Shown: positions 48,955 through 61,080 of the stretch, in pieces
Position numbering within the stretch: the first letter of the stretch is position 1
Layout of the letters: every line of letters begins with the position of its first letter
NCBI GenBank assembly: GCA_024291935.2
Contig: CM044315.1
Location: 58,254,385-58,318,384 of the forward strand
Direction of reading: 5' to 3'
Length of the DNA stretch: 64,000 nt
Origin: Okapia johnstoni
Taxonomy: Eukaryota > Chordata > Mammalia > Artiodactyla > Giraffidae
The notes under the pieces: model-generated
Told to the model about the DNA's origin: nothing
What the model saw: the letters and a program-made list of their open reading frames with translations, nothing else
The model's database searches: none
Position numbers and translations under genes: made by a program

Positions 48955-50689
48955 ATATAAAAGGTGTACTTGTAGGCAAGTCCCTTACTATGCATAGAAT
49001 TGATTAGTCCTGGGAGGGGCAGTCCCTTCAGGTGCAGCAAATTCCTAGATGTCAAAACATTAAAATACAGAAAGTAAAAAGATATGCTTAGTACATGCTT
49101 TATCTAGGATTTGTTTTATTTCTACATTTGCCCACCCCAGGTTAAAAGCTTTGATTACTTCTCAGCTTGCCTATTTCCCTAGCATTGTAACTAATGGTCT
49201 TCTTGCTGCTAGTGTGTTCTGTATATAGCTAAATTTTTCTGAAACATAGTTTTGAGCAGCTTACTCTTCTCTCTCAAAGGCACTCTCTTGCTTACTTATT
49301 AAATTTCAAAGACTTAGCCTTGCCATTTTATTTTTTCAAAGCTTAACTTTATTTTCCTTCATGCATCTAACCAAGTCATGTAAGATTCCCTGTGTATACT
49401 ACCTACTTTTCTACTTCTGTTGTTCACAATGAGCTTTGCTCAGGGTGTATTTCTTGTCCTGCTCCAATACCCTTGTCCCTCCTCACTTGCAGCTGCATCA
49501 GACACAAACACACATACATACACACCATATACACTTCTTTTGAATTTGACCTACATTCATGCCTGACTCAAAAGCCACCTTCATGATTTCTCTGCTTACT
49601 GCTCTCACCCAAGGTAAAGCCCGCAACTTTTGTTATATCTTATGTGTAAGTCTTTTGAGGCAAATACAATTTTGTACTTGCATTATAATCATATATATGT
49701 TTTTTCTCTTACTAAGACTGTCAGCTCCTTAGGGCCCATATCTGGTTCATGTTGTATCCTTGCCAAAATGTAGCCTTATGTACAGTAATTTTATAAATAA
49801 CAGTTGGATAAATGAAAGAAATTGATTTGGTTTAGATTGAAATTTCTACCTTCATCTCATTAAAAAGAGTAATAAAGACACTTTTTCTTAAGCCACTCCT
49901 CCTTTCCTCCTCTGGTTATTTCATCGTGAGATATATGTATGTGTTGCATGCTTTAATGTCATTAGTCTCTTTTTTCATGGAAGTGATCAGGTGTTCATTA
50001 TATAAATATTGATTATATAGAATGTGTTATATTTTCCAGTTAGTGCGCTAGATACTGAAGACATAGGAGTGAACAAAATAGATTAGGTCTCTACTTCAGA
50101 AACTCAGGAATCTACAGCTACATACCTCTTGTATCATGACTATTTTTCAGGCAAAACTTTCAAAGTGAATATCTCCTGAATGTCATCCTATTCATTGGCC
50201 ACTAATTTACTTCTATTAAAAGTATCTGTTTTCTAACACAGCTAGGCTAGATATGTACCATAAATTTCTAATATAATTGACTACAGGTACTTATTTCAAT
50301 TTTTAAAATTTACTAGTATTTTCTGTGTCAAATTTCCTACTGTATCAGGCAGAGTACTAAGAGTTGGGGCTTTCATGGTAGACATGATAAACATGGCTCC
50401 TTCCCATAAAACTTGCAGTCTGAAAATTTGGGAGAGTTTACTGAAGATTCTCATTAGATCACAGTAACTACCTAATTGGTAAATGCAACATCTTTGCTAA
50501 TTTGTTTCTATTTGGTCCCTGGAGGAATAAAAGAGGAAGGGCTGGTTTATGAGTAAATGTGATATGATTTCATTATGTATTTATTTAGCTTGAGATGTCT
50601 AGAAGACATTTAGCTGGAGCTACCCAGTTAGGCTGGTGAGCATTTGAATATGAAGGCTGAGAGAATGTTTTGAATTGGATATAATGATT

Positions 50690-51340
50690 TGGGAATTCAT
50701 TCAGCAATTTTTTGATTATGCAGCTACTGTGTATTGGGTACTATTGTAGGCACTAGGGATACAGCAGGCAACAAAAGAGCACAAAGCCCCTAACCTTGTG
50801 GAACTTAGATTCTCAGGGTTGGGTGTCAGGTGGGGAACATCTAATTCATAAAATAAATAAGTAAAAATATGTTAGTAAGAAGTACTAAGGAGAAAAATAA
50901 AGCAAGGGGATATGAAGTATTTGAGGGGTATTTGACATTTTAGATAGGGGAGCTGGAGAAGTCCACATTAAGAATGTGGCTTTAAGACCTGGAGACAGAA
51001 AGGATGCTAAACATGTACATGTGTGGGAAGAACATTTCAGGCAGAGGAAGTAGCAACTGCAAAGGCCTGGCCTGTGTGGAAAATATCAAGGACAACAGTG
51101 TGACTGAAGCAGAGTAAACAAGGGAGAAAGTATTGATCATTAAGTCAGAGCTCGCTCTAGATGTGTGTAGGACTTTTTAGGTTATAGTAAGATTTTAGAT
51201 TTTTACTCTGAATGAGATGGGAAACAGAAGGCTTCTGCAGTAATCCAAGAAAGAGAAGATAGTATTTGGATCATGATAGTGGCAACAGTGATTACAAATG
51301 ATTCGATTCGGTATATATTTTGAAGGTTTTTTCACCTGAA
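50690..51340 (-). mobile_element. L2 LINE fragment (ancient)
   Basis: Antisense L2: GGCACTAGGGATACAGCAGG, CTAACCTTGTGGAACTTAGA, GGCAGAGGAAGTAGCAACTG, CAAAGGCCTGGCC and TTTTTACTCTGAATGAGATG appear in the expected order over about 650 bp. Confidence 0.8.
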
Positions 51341-52040
51341 CAACTGGAATAAAAGCATTACCTTTGACAAAAAAAGGGGAAGACTGCAAGAGAATTAGGT
51401 TTACTAGACAAGGAATAATCCAGTAGAGAGAAGCTTATGATGCATGAGAGAGAGAATGACTAGAGCAATGTCCATAAATAGGCAAAAAGGAATGGAATCT
51501 AGAACATGTAGAGGAATTGACCTAAGCAAGAATCATGGATAGCTCATTCAGAGTAACAGGAGAAATGGGGAATATAGACACACAGAGAGAGGCAAGTGTG
51601 CAGATTTAACAGTGGGAATATTTGAAAGTTACCCGATTGCTTCAGCTTTCTCATTTAGTTAGCTGAAAGTAAACATAGGAAATGTTGATATTCAAGAAGT
51701 GTGAAATGACTTTAGAAGGGGTAGTAAAAAATTAACCAAGGTAATGCAGTGTGCTTGCTGTCACATTAAGGAACCACTTAACAATCAGTAATTTAAAATG
51801 AGACCGGGAATCATGCTTAGATGTTTTTTCTCTAGCTTCACTTATCCACACAGGCTGAGTTAAATGTGGTGTATTAATAGAAAATTTCACGAATAGTAAG
51901 GACAACAGATCAAGATATCATTGCCGTTAAAAAAATGGTTTATCAGTTATAGATACCAAGAGGAGGGAACCACATGGAATAGCACTGGGATTTGCCACTG
52001 GCAGAGGAATTGATGTGTGACTGAGCAAGCACATCAGTTA

Positions 52041-52252
52041 AGGGCTTCCCAGGTGGTGCTAGTGGTGAGAACCTGTCTGCCAATGCAGGAGATGTGGGTT
52101 TAATCCCTGGGTCAGGAAGATCCCCTGGAAGAGGAAATGGCAACCCACTCCAGTATTCTTGCCTGGAAAAATCCCACAGACAGAGGAGCCTGGCAGGCTA
52201 CAGTTCATGGGGATGCAAAAGAGTCGCACAAGACTTAGCAACTAAACAACAG
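52041..52252 (+). mobile_element. Bov-tA SINE
   Basis: Starts GGGCTTCCCAGGTGGTGCTA and carries TTAATCCCTGGGTCAGGAAG and GGAAATGGCAACCCACTCCA. Confidence 0.94.
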
Positions 52253-52254
52253 TG

Positions 52255-52410
52255 CCCACAATATACTAGGTACTGTCCTGTGTACTAGTGATATAGCAAT
52301 GAGCAAGACAAAGTTCTTGCCCTAAAGGTGCTTACATTCTAGTAGAGGAGTATACGACAACATACAAAGTGTCAGTGGTAATAAATGCTATGAAGAAAAA
52401 TAAAATGTGA
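52255..52410 (-). mobile_element. L2 LINE fragment
   Basis: TACTAGTGATATAGCAATGA, AAGTTCTTGCCCTAAAGGTG and CTTACATTCTAGTAGAGGAG match the L2 antisense pattern. It is directly adjacent to the Bov-tA. Confidence 0.75.
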
Positions 52411-52565
52411 AAAGCAGATTGTGGTCATTTTAAAGTATTCTTGTCTGATCTTGTTATGATTTGGAAAGTAAAAGTATTATTTAAAATGTTTTCGTTGGAA
52501 ACACACTGTCTTTTTATAGTTTAAGGGGCAATCATTCTTATTTTATAGAAGTCTGTAGCACACTT

Positions 52566-52848
52566 CCGGAGAAGGCAATGGCACCCCACTCCAGTACTCT
52601 CACCTGGAAAATCCCATGGACTGAGGAGCCTGGTAGGCTACAGTCCATGGGGTCGCTAAGAGTCAGATACGACTGAGCGTCTTCACTTTCACTTTTCCCA
52701 TTCATGCACTGGAGAGGGAAATGGCAACCCACTCCTGTCTTCTTGCCTGGAGAATCCCAGGGATGGCGGAGCCTGGTGGGCTGCCACCTATGGGGTTGCA
52801 CAGAATCGGACACGACTGAAGCGACTTAGCAGCAGCAGCAGTAGCACA
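52566..52848 (+). mobile_element. BOV-A2 dimeric SINE
   Basis: Starts GGAGAAGGCAATGGCACCCC, has the CACTTTCACTTTTCCCATTC linker and ends CGACTTAGCAGCAGCAGC; near consensus. Confidence 0.96.
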
Positions 52849-53064
52849 ATTCAAGTACTAGAATGAAAGAATGAGTAGGTTTTTGTCTTAAGGAATTTGG
52901 AGAATTGATCCAAAAGTGAAATCATACTTCTTCTCCTGGATGCAAATATTTTGATTATATTTTCTCTTCTTATTAAAATTTATTATGTAATTGTTCAGGA
53001 AGGAACATGATATTCTTTCCCAGGTTTTATTACTCATGCTTCAGTCTGCCTATATAACTACAGT

Positions 53065-53445
53065 CTACACCTATGTATGATTACTATGTGTCAGGCATTT
53101 CCTAAGCATAATATAGAAATGAATACATATAATCCTTATAATAACCTATGTGTGTGTCTTCAGTTCCTCGCTCGTGTCTGACTCTTTGCAACCCCATGGA
53201 CTGTAGCCCTCCAGGTTCCTCTGTCCATGGGATTGTCCTGGCAAGAATACTGGAGTGGGTTGCCATTTCCTCCTCCAGGGGATCTTCCTGACCCAAGGAT
53301 TGAACCCATGCCTCCTGCAATGGCAGGTGAATTCTTTATCACTGAGCCACCTGGGAAGCCAGTAGCCAATGAGTTAGATACTATTATTACCCCCATCTTA
53401 CAGATAAGGAAACAGACTCAGAGAAATAAGTGTAGACTTTTGATC
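53065..53445 (+). repeat. MIR SINE split by a Bov-tA
   Basis: Left part TTACTATGTGTCAGGCATTT to ATAATCCTTATAATAACCTA and right part TACTATTATTACCCCCATCT, TACAGATAAGGAAACAGACT are the two halves of one MIR, separated by the Bov-tA at 53151-53361. Confidence 0.85.
53151..53361 (-). mobile_element. Bov-tA SINE inserted in MIR
   Basis: Reverse Bov-tA: CTCGTGTCTGACTCTTTGCA, AAGAATACTGGAGTGGGTTG and the end GAGCCACCTGGGAAGCC. It lies 0.4 kb upstream of DNAI4 exon 2. Confidence 0.94.
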
Positions 53446-53751
53446 TGACTGCCTGGGTTTCAAATTTCAACTCTAGTAGGAATGCTTCCCTCTAAGCCTT
53501 TATGGTTTAAATAAAATAGTGTTATAGCAACCTCTTAATTGTGAGGAAAAAATGACACAGTGCTTGTAAACATTCTAGAACTAATCTTACATATAATGAG
53601 CTCTCAAGTGGCTACTATATTTTTTTCTTGTTTATATGATCAGATTGTTTCCATGTTTCTAAGTGAAAGGTTGCTTTTTTTTTTTTTTCCTGTTGGCTAA
53701 TATTTCTTCAATCCTGGATCTTCTGTGTTATATTTTCTTCTCCTGACATAG

Positions 53752-53935
53752 AAACGTTGGCTTAGGGCCAAGGAAGTCTATTAGCCTTGTTGGTGCAGGA
53801 AAAGGAGCTGTAATGAAAGGAGGATATGCTGGTGCAAACCAAAGCAGACTGGGTATGTCAAAAAACATGATGACTCTACCTGAAGCAAAACAAGTAGAAA
53901 AAATGGCTATTTCCTCTGCAAAGACAGTCACACAG
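53752..53935 (+). CDS. DNAI4: DNAI4 exon 2
   Basis: The acceptor CTCCTGACATAG (AG at 53750-53751) is followed by A, completing a Val codon, then 61 codons beginning NVGLGPRKSISLVGAGKGAV and including MKGGYAGANQSRLGMSKNMM. The exon ends VTQ at the donor CACAG|GTACGA. The KGGYAGANQSR..MSK segment corresponds to KGYTGANQSR.AVSK in human DNAI4. The frame stays open past the donor for about 75 codons, but that continuation contains no DNAI4 similarity. The region is low-complexity and poorly conserved, as is usual for dynein intermediate chain N-termini. Confidence 0.92.
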
Positions 53936-54039
53936 GTACGATTCTTTAGAATTCTGAATTTGTTTGAAAATGATGCTGGTAAGAACTTGATTGAAATGTT
54001 AAAGGCAGAAAGTATGCTGTTTGTTTGTTTTTTTTTTTC

Positions 54040-54170
54040 AAAATTCTTTTTAGGTTTTACAATTAGGTCTGTGATCCATTTTGACTTAATCTTTGTATAT
54101 GGTACAAGGTATGGTCAGCTGTTGTTGCTGTTTTTGCATAGAGGTATTCAAGTTTTCTAGCACCATTTGT
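54040..54170 (-). mobile_element. L1 ORF2 fragment
   Basis: TCTGTGATCCATTTTGACTT, TTGTATATGGTACAAGGTAT and TTTCTAGCACCATTTGTT are a familiar antisense segment of mammalian L1 ORF2. Confidence 0.8.
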
Positions 54171-54279
54171 TCTGTGCCACAGAGCATGCGGGATCTTAGC
54201 TCCCCAACCAGGAATGGAATCCGTGCCCCCTGAATTGAAAGGCAGCGTCTTAACCACTGGACCACCAGGGAAATCCCAA
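54170..54279 (-). mobile_element. CHR-type tRNA-Glu SINE head
   Basis: Reverse CHR head: GAGCATGCGGGATCTTAGCT, CCCCAACCAGGAATGGAATC, TTAACCACTGGACCACCAGG and AAATCCC. Confidence 0.82.
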
Positions 54280-54321
54280 AAGTTTGCTGCTTTGAAATAA
54301 TAACTTACTTCTAATACAGTA

Positions 54322-54809
54322 CAGGTATACCTCAGAGATAGTATGGGTTCAGTTGCAATAATACACTGGAATAATACCAATATTACAATAAAATGGGTCA
54401 CATAAATTTTTTGGCTTCTCAGTGCATATAAAAATTATGTTTATGTTACTGTAGTCTAAATAGAGTGTGCAATAGAATTATGTCTAAAAATTCCAATGTA
54501 AATGACTTAATTTAAAAAATCTTTAATGCTTAAATATGCTAACCGTCCTCTCAGTCTTCAATGAATCATAGTAACATCAAAGAGCACTGGTCACAGATTA
54601 CCATAACAAATACAGTAATAATGAAAGCATTTAAAATATTGTGAGAATTACCAAAATGTGACACGGAGACTCAAAATGAGCAAATGCTTTTGAAAAATGG
54701 TATCAGTAGTCTTGCTGGATGCAAGGTTGTCACAAGCCTTCAATTTATTTTACAAAAGCCACAATATTGAAGTGTAATAAAGTGAAGTGCAATAAAATGA
54801 GGTATGCTG
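54322..54809. mobile_element. Internally deleted Tigger1-like DNA transposon
   Basis: The ends CAGGTATACCTCAGAGATA and AATAAAATGAGGTATGCTG are inverted terminal repeats of the Tigger1 type, preceded by the expected TA. Only about 490 bp remain, with GTCTAAATAGAGTGTGCAAT and TGACACGGAGACTCAAAATG from the two flanks. The transposase region is deleted. Confidence 0.85.
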
Positions 54810-55026
54810 TGTTGTGCTAAATCGCTTCAGTTGTGTCCGACTCTGCGACCCCATGGACTGTAGCCCGCCAGGCTCCTCTTCCATGGGATTCTTCAGGCAA
54901 GAATATTGGAGTGGGTTGCTGTGCCCTCCTCCAGGGCATCTTCCTGACCCAGGGGTCGAACCCACATCTCCTGTGGCTCCAATATTGTAGGTGAAGTCTT
55001 TACCACTGAGCCACTGGGGAAGCCCA
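54808..55026 (-). mobile_element. Bov-tA SINE
   Basis: Reverse Bov-tA: AAATCGCTTCAGTTGTGTCC, AAGAATATTGGAGTGGGTTG and the end GCCACTGGGGAAGCCC. It adjoins the Tigger end. Confidence 0.93.
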
Positions 55027-55204
55027 AAATGAGTTTATATATGGTTACCTATACCATATATATACCATCAATATACCTGTATTGATATATTGATTTCATT
55101 AGAGTCTTTACCATATAACTAACATATCTTATAGCATAGTATTGGCAATTGGCTCCTATCATTATTATTAGAGTGGAATGAAGAGAGTCTACTCATGACC
55201 TTAA

Positions 55205-55563
55205 GAATTAGTTAGTCAGCTCATGCTGCTATAGTAAAATACTGTAGATTGGGTGGCTTATGAACTTATTTCTTACTCTTCTGGAGACTGGGAGTCTAAG
55301 ATTATGGTGGCAAATGGTCAGGTATTGGTGAGGACTTTCTTCCAGGTTGCAGACTACCAACTTTCTTTGTATCCTAACATGGAGGAAAGAGATTTAGCTA
55401 GCTCTCTAGCTTTTTTTGTAAAGGCACTAATCTCATTTGTGAGGGTGCTACCTTCATGACCTAATTACCTTTCAAAGGTTCCACCTCCCGATACCATCAC
55501 ACTGGGATTAGAGTTCCAGCATATGAATCTGGGGGGTACACAAACATTCAGTCCGTAATAATT
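55205..55563 (-). mobile_element. MLT1-type LTR (ERVL-MaLR)
   Basis: Antisense MLT1: CATGCTGCTATAGTAAAATA, TGTAGATTGGGTGGCTTATG, CTTCATGACCTAATTACCTT, ATACCATCACACTGGGATTA and ACAAACATTCAGTCCGTAAT. An old solitary LTR without coding sequence. Confidence 0.82.
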
Positions 55564-55640
55564 ATATACATATTACATATACATTATACATTATATGTAG
55601 TATGTATATATTATTGTATATTACATACATATTACATAGT
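55561..55640. repeat. AT-rich low-complexity (TACATAT)n
   Basis: Irregular alternation of TATATACATATTACATA-type units, about 80 bp, directly after the MLT1 LTR. Confidence 0.85.
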
Positions 55641-55935
55641 ATCAACACCACTATGTAAAAGGTATAATGCATCATGACCAAACGGAGATAATACGTACAA
55701 GGTTGTTCTAATATTCAAAAGTCAGTACTACTTGTCTTATCAGTAGACTGAAAAAAAATGTGATTATCACAACAGATAAAGGGAATTTGAAAAATTCAAT
55801 ATCCATTAATGAAAAAAATTAATTAAAAAAACATTTCAACTAACTTGAAAAAGAATTTCCTCAGGAGCATTCTAAAAAACCTACAGTTACTAGCAATCTA
55901 GTAACATGTAAAAAGAATTATATGCCTTGAGTGCA
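55640..55935 (+). mobile_element. L1 ORF2 fragment (old)
   Basis: TGATTATCACAACAGATAAA, TTGAAAAATTCAATATCCAT and AAAAACATTTCAACTAACTT resemble the L1 ORF2 region that also appears at 56220-56340; strongly diverged. Confidence 0.65.
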
Positions 55936-56161
55936 TTAGTTTCATAAGACTGCCATTACATAATATCACAGACTAGATGGTTTAAACAATGTCCTAATCT
56001 GCTCTTCCTTAGGGACACTAGTCAGATTGGATTACCTCATTTTAACTTAATTATCTCTTTAATCACCCTATCACTAAATTCAGTCATATTGAGAGGTACT
56101 GGGAATTAGGGCTTCAACATATGAATTTTTTGGTAGGGAGAGACAATTCAGCCCATAACAG
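55936..56161 (-). mobile_element. MLT1-type LTR fragment
   Basis: Antisense MLT1: TCATAAGACTGCCATTACAT, AATCACCCTATCACTAAATT, GGGCTTCAACATATGAATTT and CAATTCAGCCCATAACA. It sits inside old L1 sequence. Confidence 0.8.
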
Positions 56162-58436
56162 TTACCAAGTGGGGTTTATCCCAGGGATGCAAAGTACTTT
56201 AACATCTTAATATCAATGTAATTTACTACATCTCATATCAGTAGAATAAAAAACAATGATCATCTCAATAGATTTAGAAAATCACTTTGCAAAATCCAAC
56301 ATCTTTTCATGATAAAAATGCTTAAAAAACTAATAGTAGAGGGAATTCAACTTGATAAGGGACATTTGTGAAAAACCCACTAACATCAACTTAGCAGGCA
56401 ACTGGATGCTTTCCCTTTGATGTCAGGAACAAGAAAATTTTCTTGCTGCTTCTATTCAGTGTTGTACTGGAGGATCTAAAAATGGCAATTAGGCAGAAAA
56501 AAAAGGCGTCTAGTTTGGAAAGGAAAAGGTAAATCTCTATTTGCAGATGACATAATGTTATGTACATAAACTCCTAAGAAATCCACTAAAAAGTATTAAA
56601 AATAGGGAACTCCCTGATGGTCTAATGGTTCTAACTTGGTCCTCTCACTGCAGTGGCCCAGGTTCAATCCCTGGTTAAGCAACTAGGGCTCTATAAGCTG
56701 CTGCATGGCCAAACAAAGAATTAAAACTAACTAATGAGTTCTGCTAGGTTGCGGGATACATGATCAATATACAAATAAATTATATTTTTTACATTTGGAA
56801 TAATTTTAAAATTAAACAATTTCACAGTAACATCAAAAACAATAAAGTACTTACAAATAAATTTAATAATAGTAGTGACATCTTCAGCTCCAAAAACTGT
56901 AAAACATTACTGAATGAAATTAACGATGATCTGAATAAATGGGAGTGCATCCAAAATTTATGAATTGAAAGACTTACCATTGGTAAAATGGTGGTACTCC
57001 GCAATCTGATCTGTAGATTCAATACAATCCTTGTTAGAAATCCCGGCAGACTTCTTTGTACAAATTGACAATTGATTCTAGAATTCATATGGAATTTCAA
57101 GAAACCCAGAATAGACAAACTACTCCTGGGGAAGAAGAATAAAGTAAGCAGATTCTCACTTCCCATTTTCAAAATTTACTACAAATCAACAGAAATCAAG
57201 ATAGTGTGGTGTTGATTGGCACAAGGATAGACATACAGATCAATGAATAGAATTAAACCTGTTACATCAATGGTCAACTGATTTTTGATAAGGGTATCAT
57301 GACTGTTTTAAGTGAGTCTTCAATAAATAGTGTGAGGATGACTGGATAGCCACATTCAAAAGAATGAAGTTGGACCCTTACCTCATATCATATAAAAATT
57401 AACTCAATATGAATCAAAGACATACATATATAAAGCTAAAACTAAAAAACTTAGAAGTGGTAAATCTTCAGGACCTTGGACTTGGCAAAGGATTCTCAGA
57501 TATGACACCAAAAATGTGAACCACAAAAGAAAAAAAAGATGAATTGGACTTTACCAAAATTAGAAATGTTTGTGTTTTGAAGAACATAATCAAGAAAGTA
57601 AAAAGTCAACCCACAGAATGGGAGAAAATATTTGCAAATGATCTATCTGTTAAGGAATTTGTGTATGAAATATATAAAGAATTACAACTCAAAATAATAG
57701 ACAAATAACCCAAATAAAAAATTGGTCAAGGGATTTGAATACTCATTTCTCCAAAGAAGGTATATAAATGGTCAAAAAGCACACGGGAAGATGCATGACA
57801 TTATTAGTCATCAGAGAAATGCAGATCAAAACCAGTGAGATCTTTACTTTATACTCACTAGGATGGCTAGAATCAAAAAGTCAGACGACAACGGTTGGCA
57901 AGGATATCAAGAAATCAGAACGCTACTGATAGGAATGTAAAATAGTTCTGACACTTTGGAAAATGGTTTGGTAATAACTCAGAAGTTTAAACATACTATT
58001 ACCATATGACCTGGCAATTCTACCTCTAGATATATACACCCAAGAGAAATTAAGATATATTTCAAACCCTGAAACTTATACGTGAATATTTATATCAGTA
58101 CTATTCATAATAGTCAGCAAGTGGAAACAACCCAAATATCCAACAGTGGGCAAATAACTAAACAAAATGTGATATATTCATACAGTAGAACATTTTTCAA
58201 CCACAAAAAGGAATGAACTACTGATGCATGCAGCACTGTGGATGAATCTTGAAACCATTATACTAAATGAAACAAACCAGTTACAAAATACCACACTCTA
58301 TGTGATTCCACTCGCATAAAAGTCCAGAACGGAGACATCTATAAAGACATGAAATACATTAGTTGTTGCCTAGGACTGGGAGATTGAAGGACTGAAAGAC
58401 TGAAGGCCAAATAATGGGGCGGCAGAGGATGAGATA
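56162..58436 (+). mobile_element. L1 LINE, 3' part of ORF2 and 3' UTR (old)
   Basis: Sense L1 landmarks in order: TTTATCCCAGGGATGCAAAG, GATCATCTCAATAGATTTAG, CTATTTGCAGATGACATAAT (the F-A-D-D catalytic box), GAATGGGAGAAAATATTTGC, TCATCAGAGAAATGCAGATC, GGAAACAACCCAAATATCCA and GATGAATCTTGAAACCATTA. Many stops and indels; inactive. Interrupted by a CHR SINE at about 56603-56720; it resumes for its tail after the BovB fragment at 58437-58590. Confidence 0.9.
56603..56720 (+). mobile_element. CHR-type tRNA-Glu SINE inserted in L1
   Basis: GGGAACTCCCTGATGGTCTA, GGTTCAATCCCTGGTTAAGC and GCTGCATGGCCAAACAAAGA: tRNA-like head with short tail. Confidence 0.82.
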
Positions 58437-58590
58437 ATTAGATAGCATCACTGACTCAATGGACATGAATTTGAGTAAACTCTGGGAGCTAGAGGAGGAC
58501 AGAGGAGCCTGGCATGCTATAGTCCACAGTCTGAGGAGTTGGACATCGCTTGTCCACTGAACAGCAACAACAAGGACTGAGAGAAAGACA
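58437..58590 (+). mobile_element. BovB LINE 3' end fragment inserted in L1 tail
   Basis: GATAGCATCACTGACTCAAT, GGACATGAATTTGAGTAAAC and GCCTGGCATGCTATAGTCCA match the BovB 3' end. L1 tail sequence follows at 58591-58800. Confidence 0.87.
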
Positions 58591-58859
58591 AGTGTTAGGG
58601 AGTCAGAGTTAAAGGATACAGAGTTTTTCTTGAGGTAGTTCTAAAGGTAACTGGGGTGATGGTTGCTCATATCTGTGAATAGGCTAAAAACCACCACATG
58701 TACACTTTTAAAGCTATTTAAAAAGGTAATTCTTGCAGGTTGTTTGTAACTTTATGCCAATTTTAAATTTGGAAGATTTGAAAATTAATATAAAATGGAA
58801 AAATTAACATTTTTAAAATAAAAATGAAAATTAGAAGTTTTTATTAAATGAGTAATTTA

Positions 58860-61080
58860 AAAATCTGTCTTCAAAGATAATTCCAGGCCCATATGGTTTC
58901 ACTAGTGATATATGCCAAACACATAAGGACAAAAACAGAACAAGAAAAGTGGGTATATTGTAAAACATTTTATGAAGCTAGACTTATCCTGATATCAAAA
59001 TCTGACTATAACAGTATGAGAAATAAACTTTACAAGTCAGTCTCACTTGGAAAGATAGATGGAGAAATCCTCAATAAAATATTAAAATTCAATAACAATA
59101 GAAAGAGATAATTCATTATAAGAAAGTTGAGTTTATATCAAGAAATTAATATTGGTTTAACATTTAAAAATCCATCAGTATAATTCACCACATTCATAGC
59201 TTAAAGGAAAAAAAGCATATGGTCATCTCAATACAATATTTGATAAGATTAAAATTTTATTCTAGATTTAAAAGATTCTTCTGAAACTGGAAATCACAAG
59301 AAATTTCCTTAATCTTATTTATAAAATCCTACAGCAATGATCATATTTAATGGTAAAGCATTTCTAAAAAGGATCCATTTCTATCCAACATTCTTGGAAG
59401 TCTTAGCCATTTCGTTATGATAAGAAAAAGAAATGAAGAGTATAAGATTTGGAAAGGAAGAAACAAAACTTTGAATATTTGTAGATGACACAATTATCTA
59501 CATATAAAATTTTAAATCACCTAGTAATTATCAAATTAATAAGAGCTTAGCAAGATTATTGGATAACAAAAATAATCAAAAGCAAAAAATACATATTTGT
59601 ATATACCAGCAGCACACATTTCAAAAATTACATAGTTTTTAATGGTGCTATTTATAATAGTACTAAAATATATTAAATACTTGTAGATAAATTTAACAAA
59701 GATGCACATACCTATAAATTTTACTGTGAAATATTAAGACCCAAACAAATGGAGAGAGAGCTGTTTATGCATAGAAAGAGCCAATATTCTAAGTGTATCA
59801 GTTTTACCCAAATTTTGATTTATAGGTTCTTTGCAATTTCAGTCAAAATCTCAAAAGTTGTTTTTTTAGTTTTATTTTTTCCAGGAACTTGTCAAGGTAA
59901 TTCTAAAGTTTACATAAAACTGCTAAAGCGTAGGCATAACCAAGATACTCTTTTTAAAAGGCTTCATTTATTTATTTTTATTTTTGGCTGCACTGAGTCT
60001 TCGTTGCTATGCATGGGTTTTCTCTAGATGCAGAGAGTGGGGACTACTCTCTAGTTGCGATGTATGGGCTTCTCATGGTGGTGGCCTCTCTTGTGGCAGA
60101 GCACAGGCTCTAGGTGCATGAGCATTGGTAATTGCAGCCTGTGCACTCATTAGTTGCAGTTTGCTGGCTCTAGGCATGCGAGCTTTAGTAGTTGTGGCAC
60201 AGGGGCTCCTTAGTTGTGGTTTGACGGCCCAAGAGTGTGCAGGCTTCAGTACTTGTGGTATGTGGGCTCAATAGTTGTGGCTGGTGGGCCCTAGAGCACA
60301 GGCTCAGTTGCTCCTCGGCATGTGGAATCTTCCCAGGCCAGGGATCCAAGCTGTGTCTCCTGCATTGTCAGGTGGATTCTTACCCACTGTTCCACCAGGG
60401 AAGTCCCCAAGATACTCTCGGATAAGAACCATGTGAAAGGACTTACTCTCCTAGGTAACAAATTTTATAAAAAGTGTAACATTAACAAAGGTATAGACAG
60501 AAAGTCTACAAGCGACTCAAGCACATATAAACACTTGTTTTATAATAAATGTACACTAAAGGGTAATGGGTTTTCAAAGTTCTTGTTGAAACAATTGGGT
60601 ATTCATATGGAATAAAAATATATTGGCTTCCTTTCTCATAGTATACACAAAACTCAATTCCAGGTATATTATAGTTTTAAACATGAAGAGCAAAAATATT
60701 TTCATAATTTAAGGATTGGGAATTTTTTCTTGGATGAAACATCTAAGCTATAAACCACAAAGGAAAATGTGATAAATGCTGTTATTTAGGAGTGCATACT
60801 TAAAAAAACTATTAAAAAAGGAAAATAATTACCAAAGTCAAGTTAGTGACATTCAATGGGGAGGGAGGGAGAGGCAGTAACATAGAAGGAGCAAAAACCA
60901 GGGGAGCTGATTTTATCTAGAAGGAGCCAAGTCTCCCAGAGGTTCTTTCAGTGTTCTAATTTTTTACTTTAGTTGCAATTATAAGAATGTTTGCTTTGTA
61001 TTATTTAACTATATTGTTATGTTTTAATTACATTTCTGTATGTGTTAAATTTCATAATTGAAAATTAGCCAGAAACATAT
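58860..61080 (+). mobile_element. Second old L1 fragment, split by a CHR SINE
   Basis: L1 ORF2 phrases AATTCCAGGCCCATATGGTT, TGGTCATCTCAATACAATAT, ATATTTGTAGATGACACAAT and, after the SINE, AAAATATATTGGCTTCC and a 3' UTR-like GTATGTGTTAAATTTCATAA. Heavily decayed. Confidence 0.75.
59962..60408 (-). mobile_element. CHR-type SINE, long copy
   Basis: Reverse CHR element: TTTATTTTTGGCTGCACTGA, then repeated GGCTTCTCATGGTGG / TTAGTTGCAG / TTAGTAGTTGTGGCACAGGG modules, and the tRNA head end CACTGTTCCACCAGGGAAGT. About 450 bp with internal repetition of the ~40-bp body modules. Confidence 0.88.

Larger units (their letters stand above)
40431..53751 (+). other. DNAI4: DNAI4 intron 1 (13.3 kb)
   Basis: No further DNAI4 exon is seen. 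The intron is dominated by transposons: L2, a 2.1-kb antisense BovB, a Tigger-like element split by a SINE, many Bov-tA copies, a BOV-A2 and a MIR. The stretch from about 49.0 to 50.7 kb is AT-rich and without a feature I recognise, apart from short CA-rich sequence at about 49.5 kb. 46.0-46.8 kb resembles an L1 3' UTR, but this is uncertain. Confidence 0.75.

Noticed and set aside
53813..54160. 115-codon plus-strand frame taken whole as a gene
   Set aside because: Only its first part (to 53935) is DNAI4 exon 2; the rest reads through the donor into L1-derived intron.
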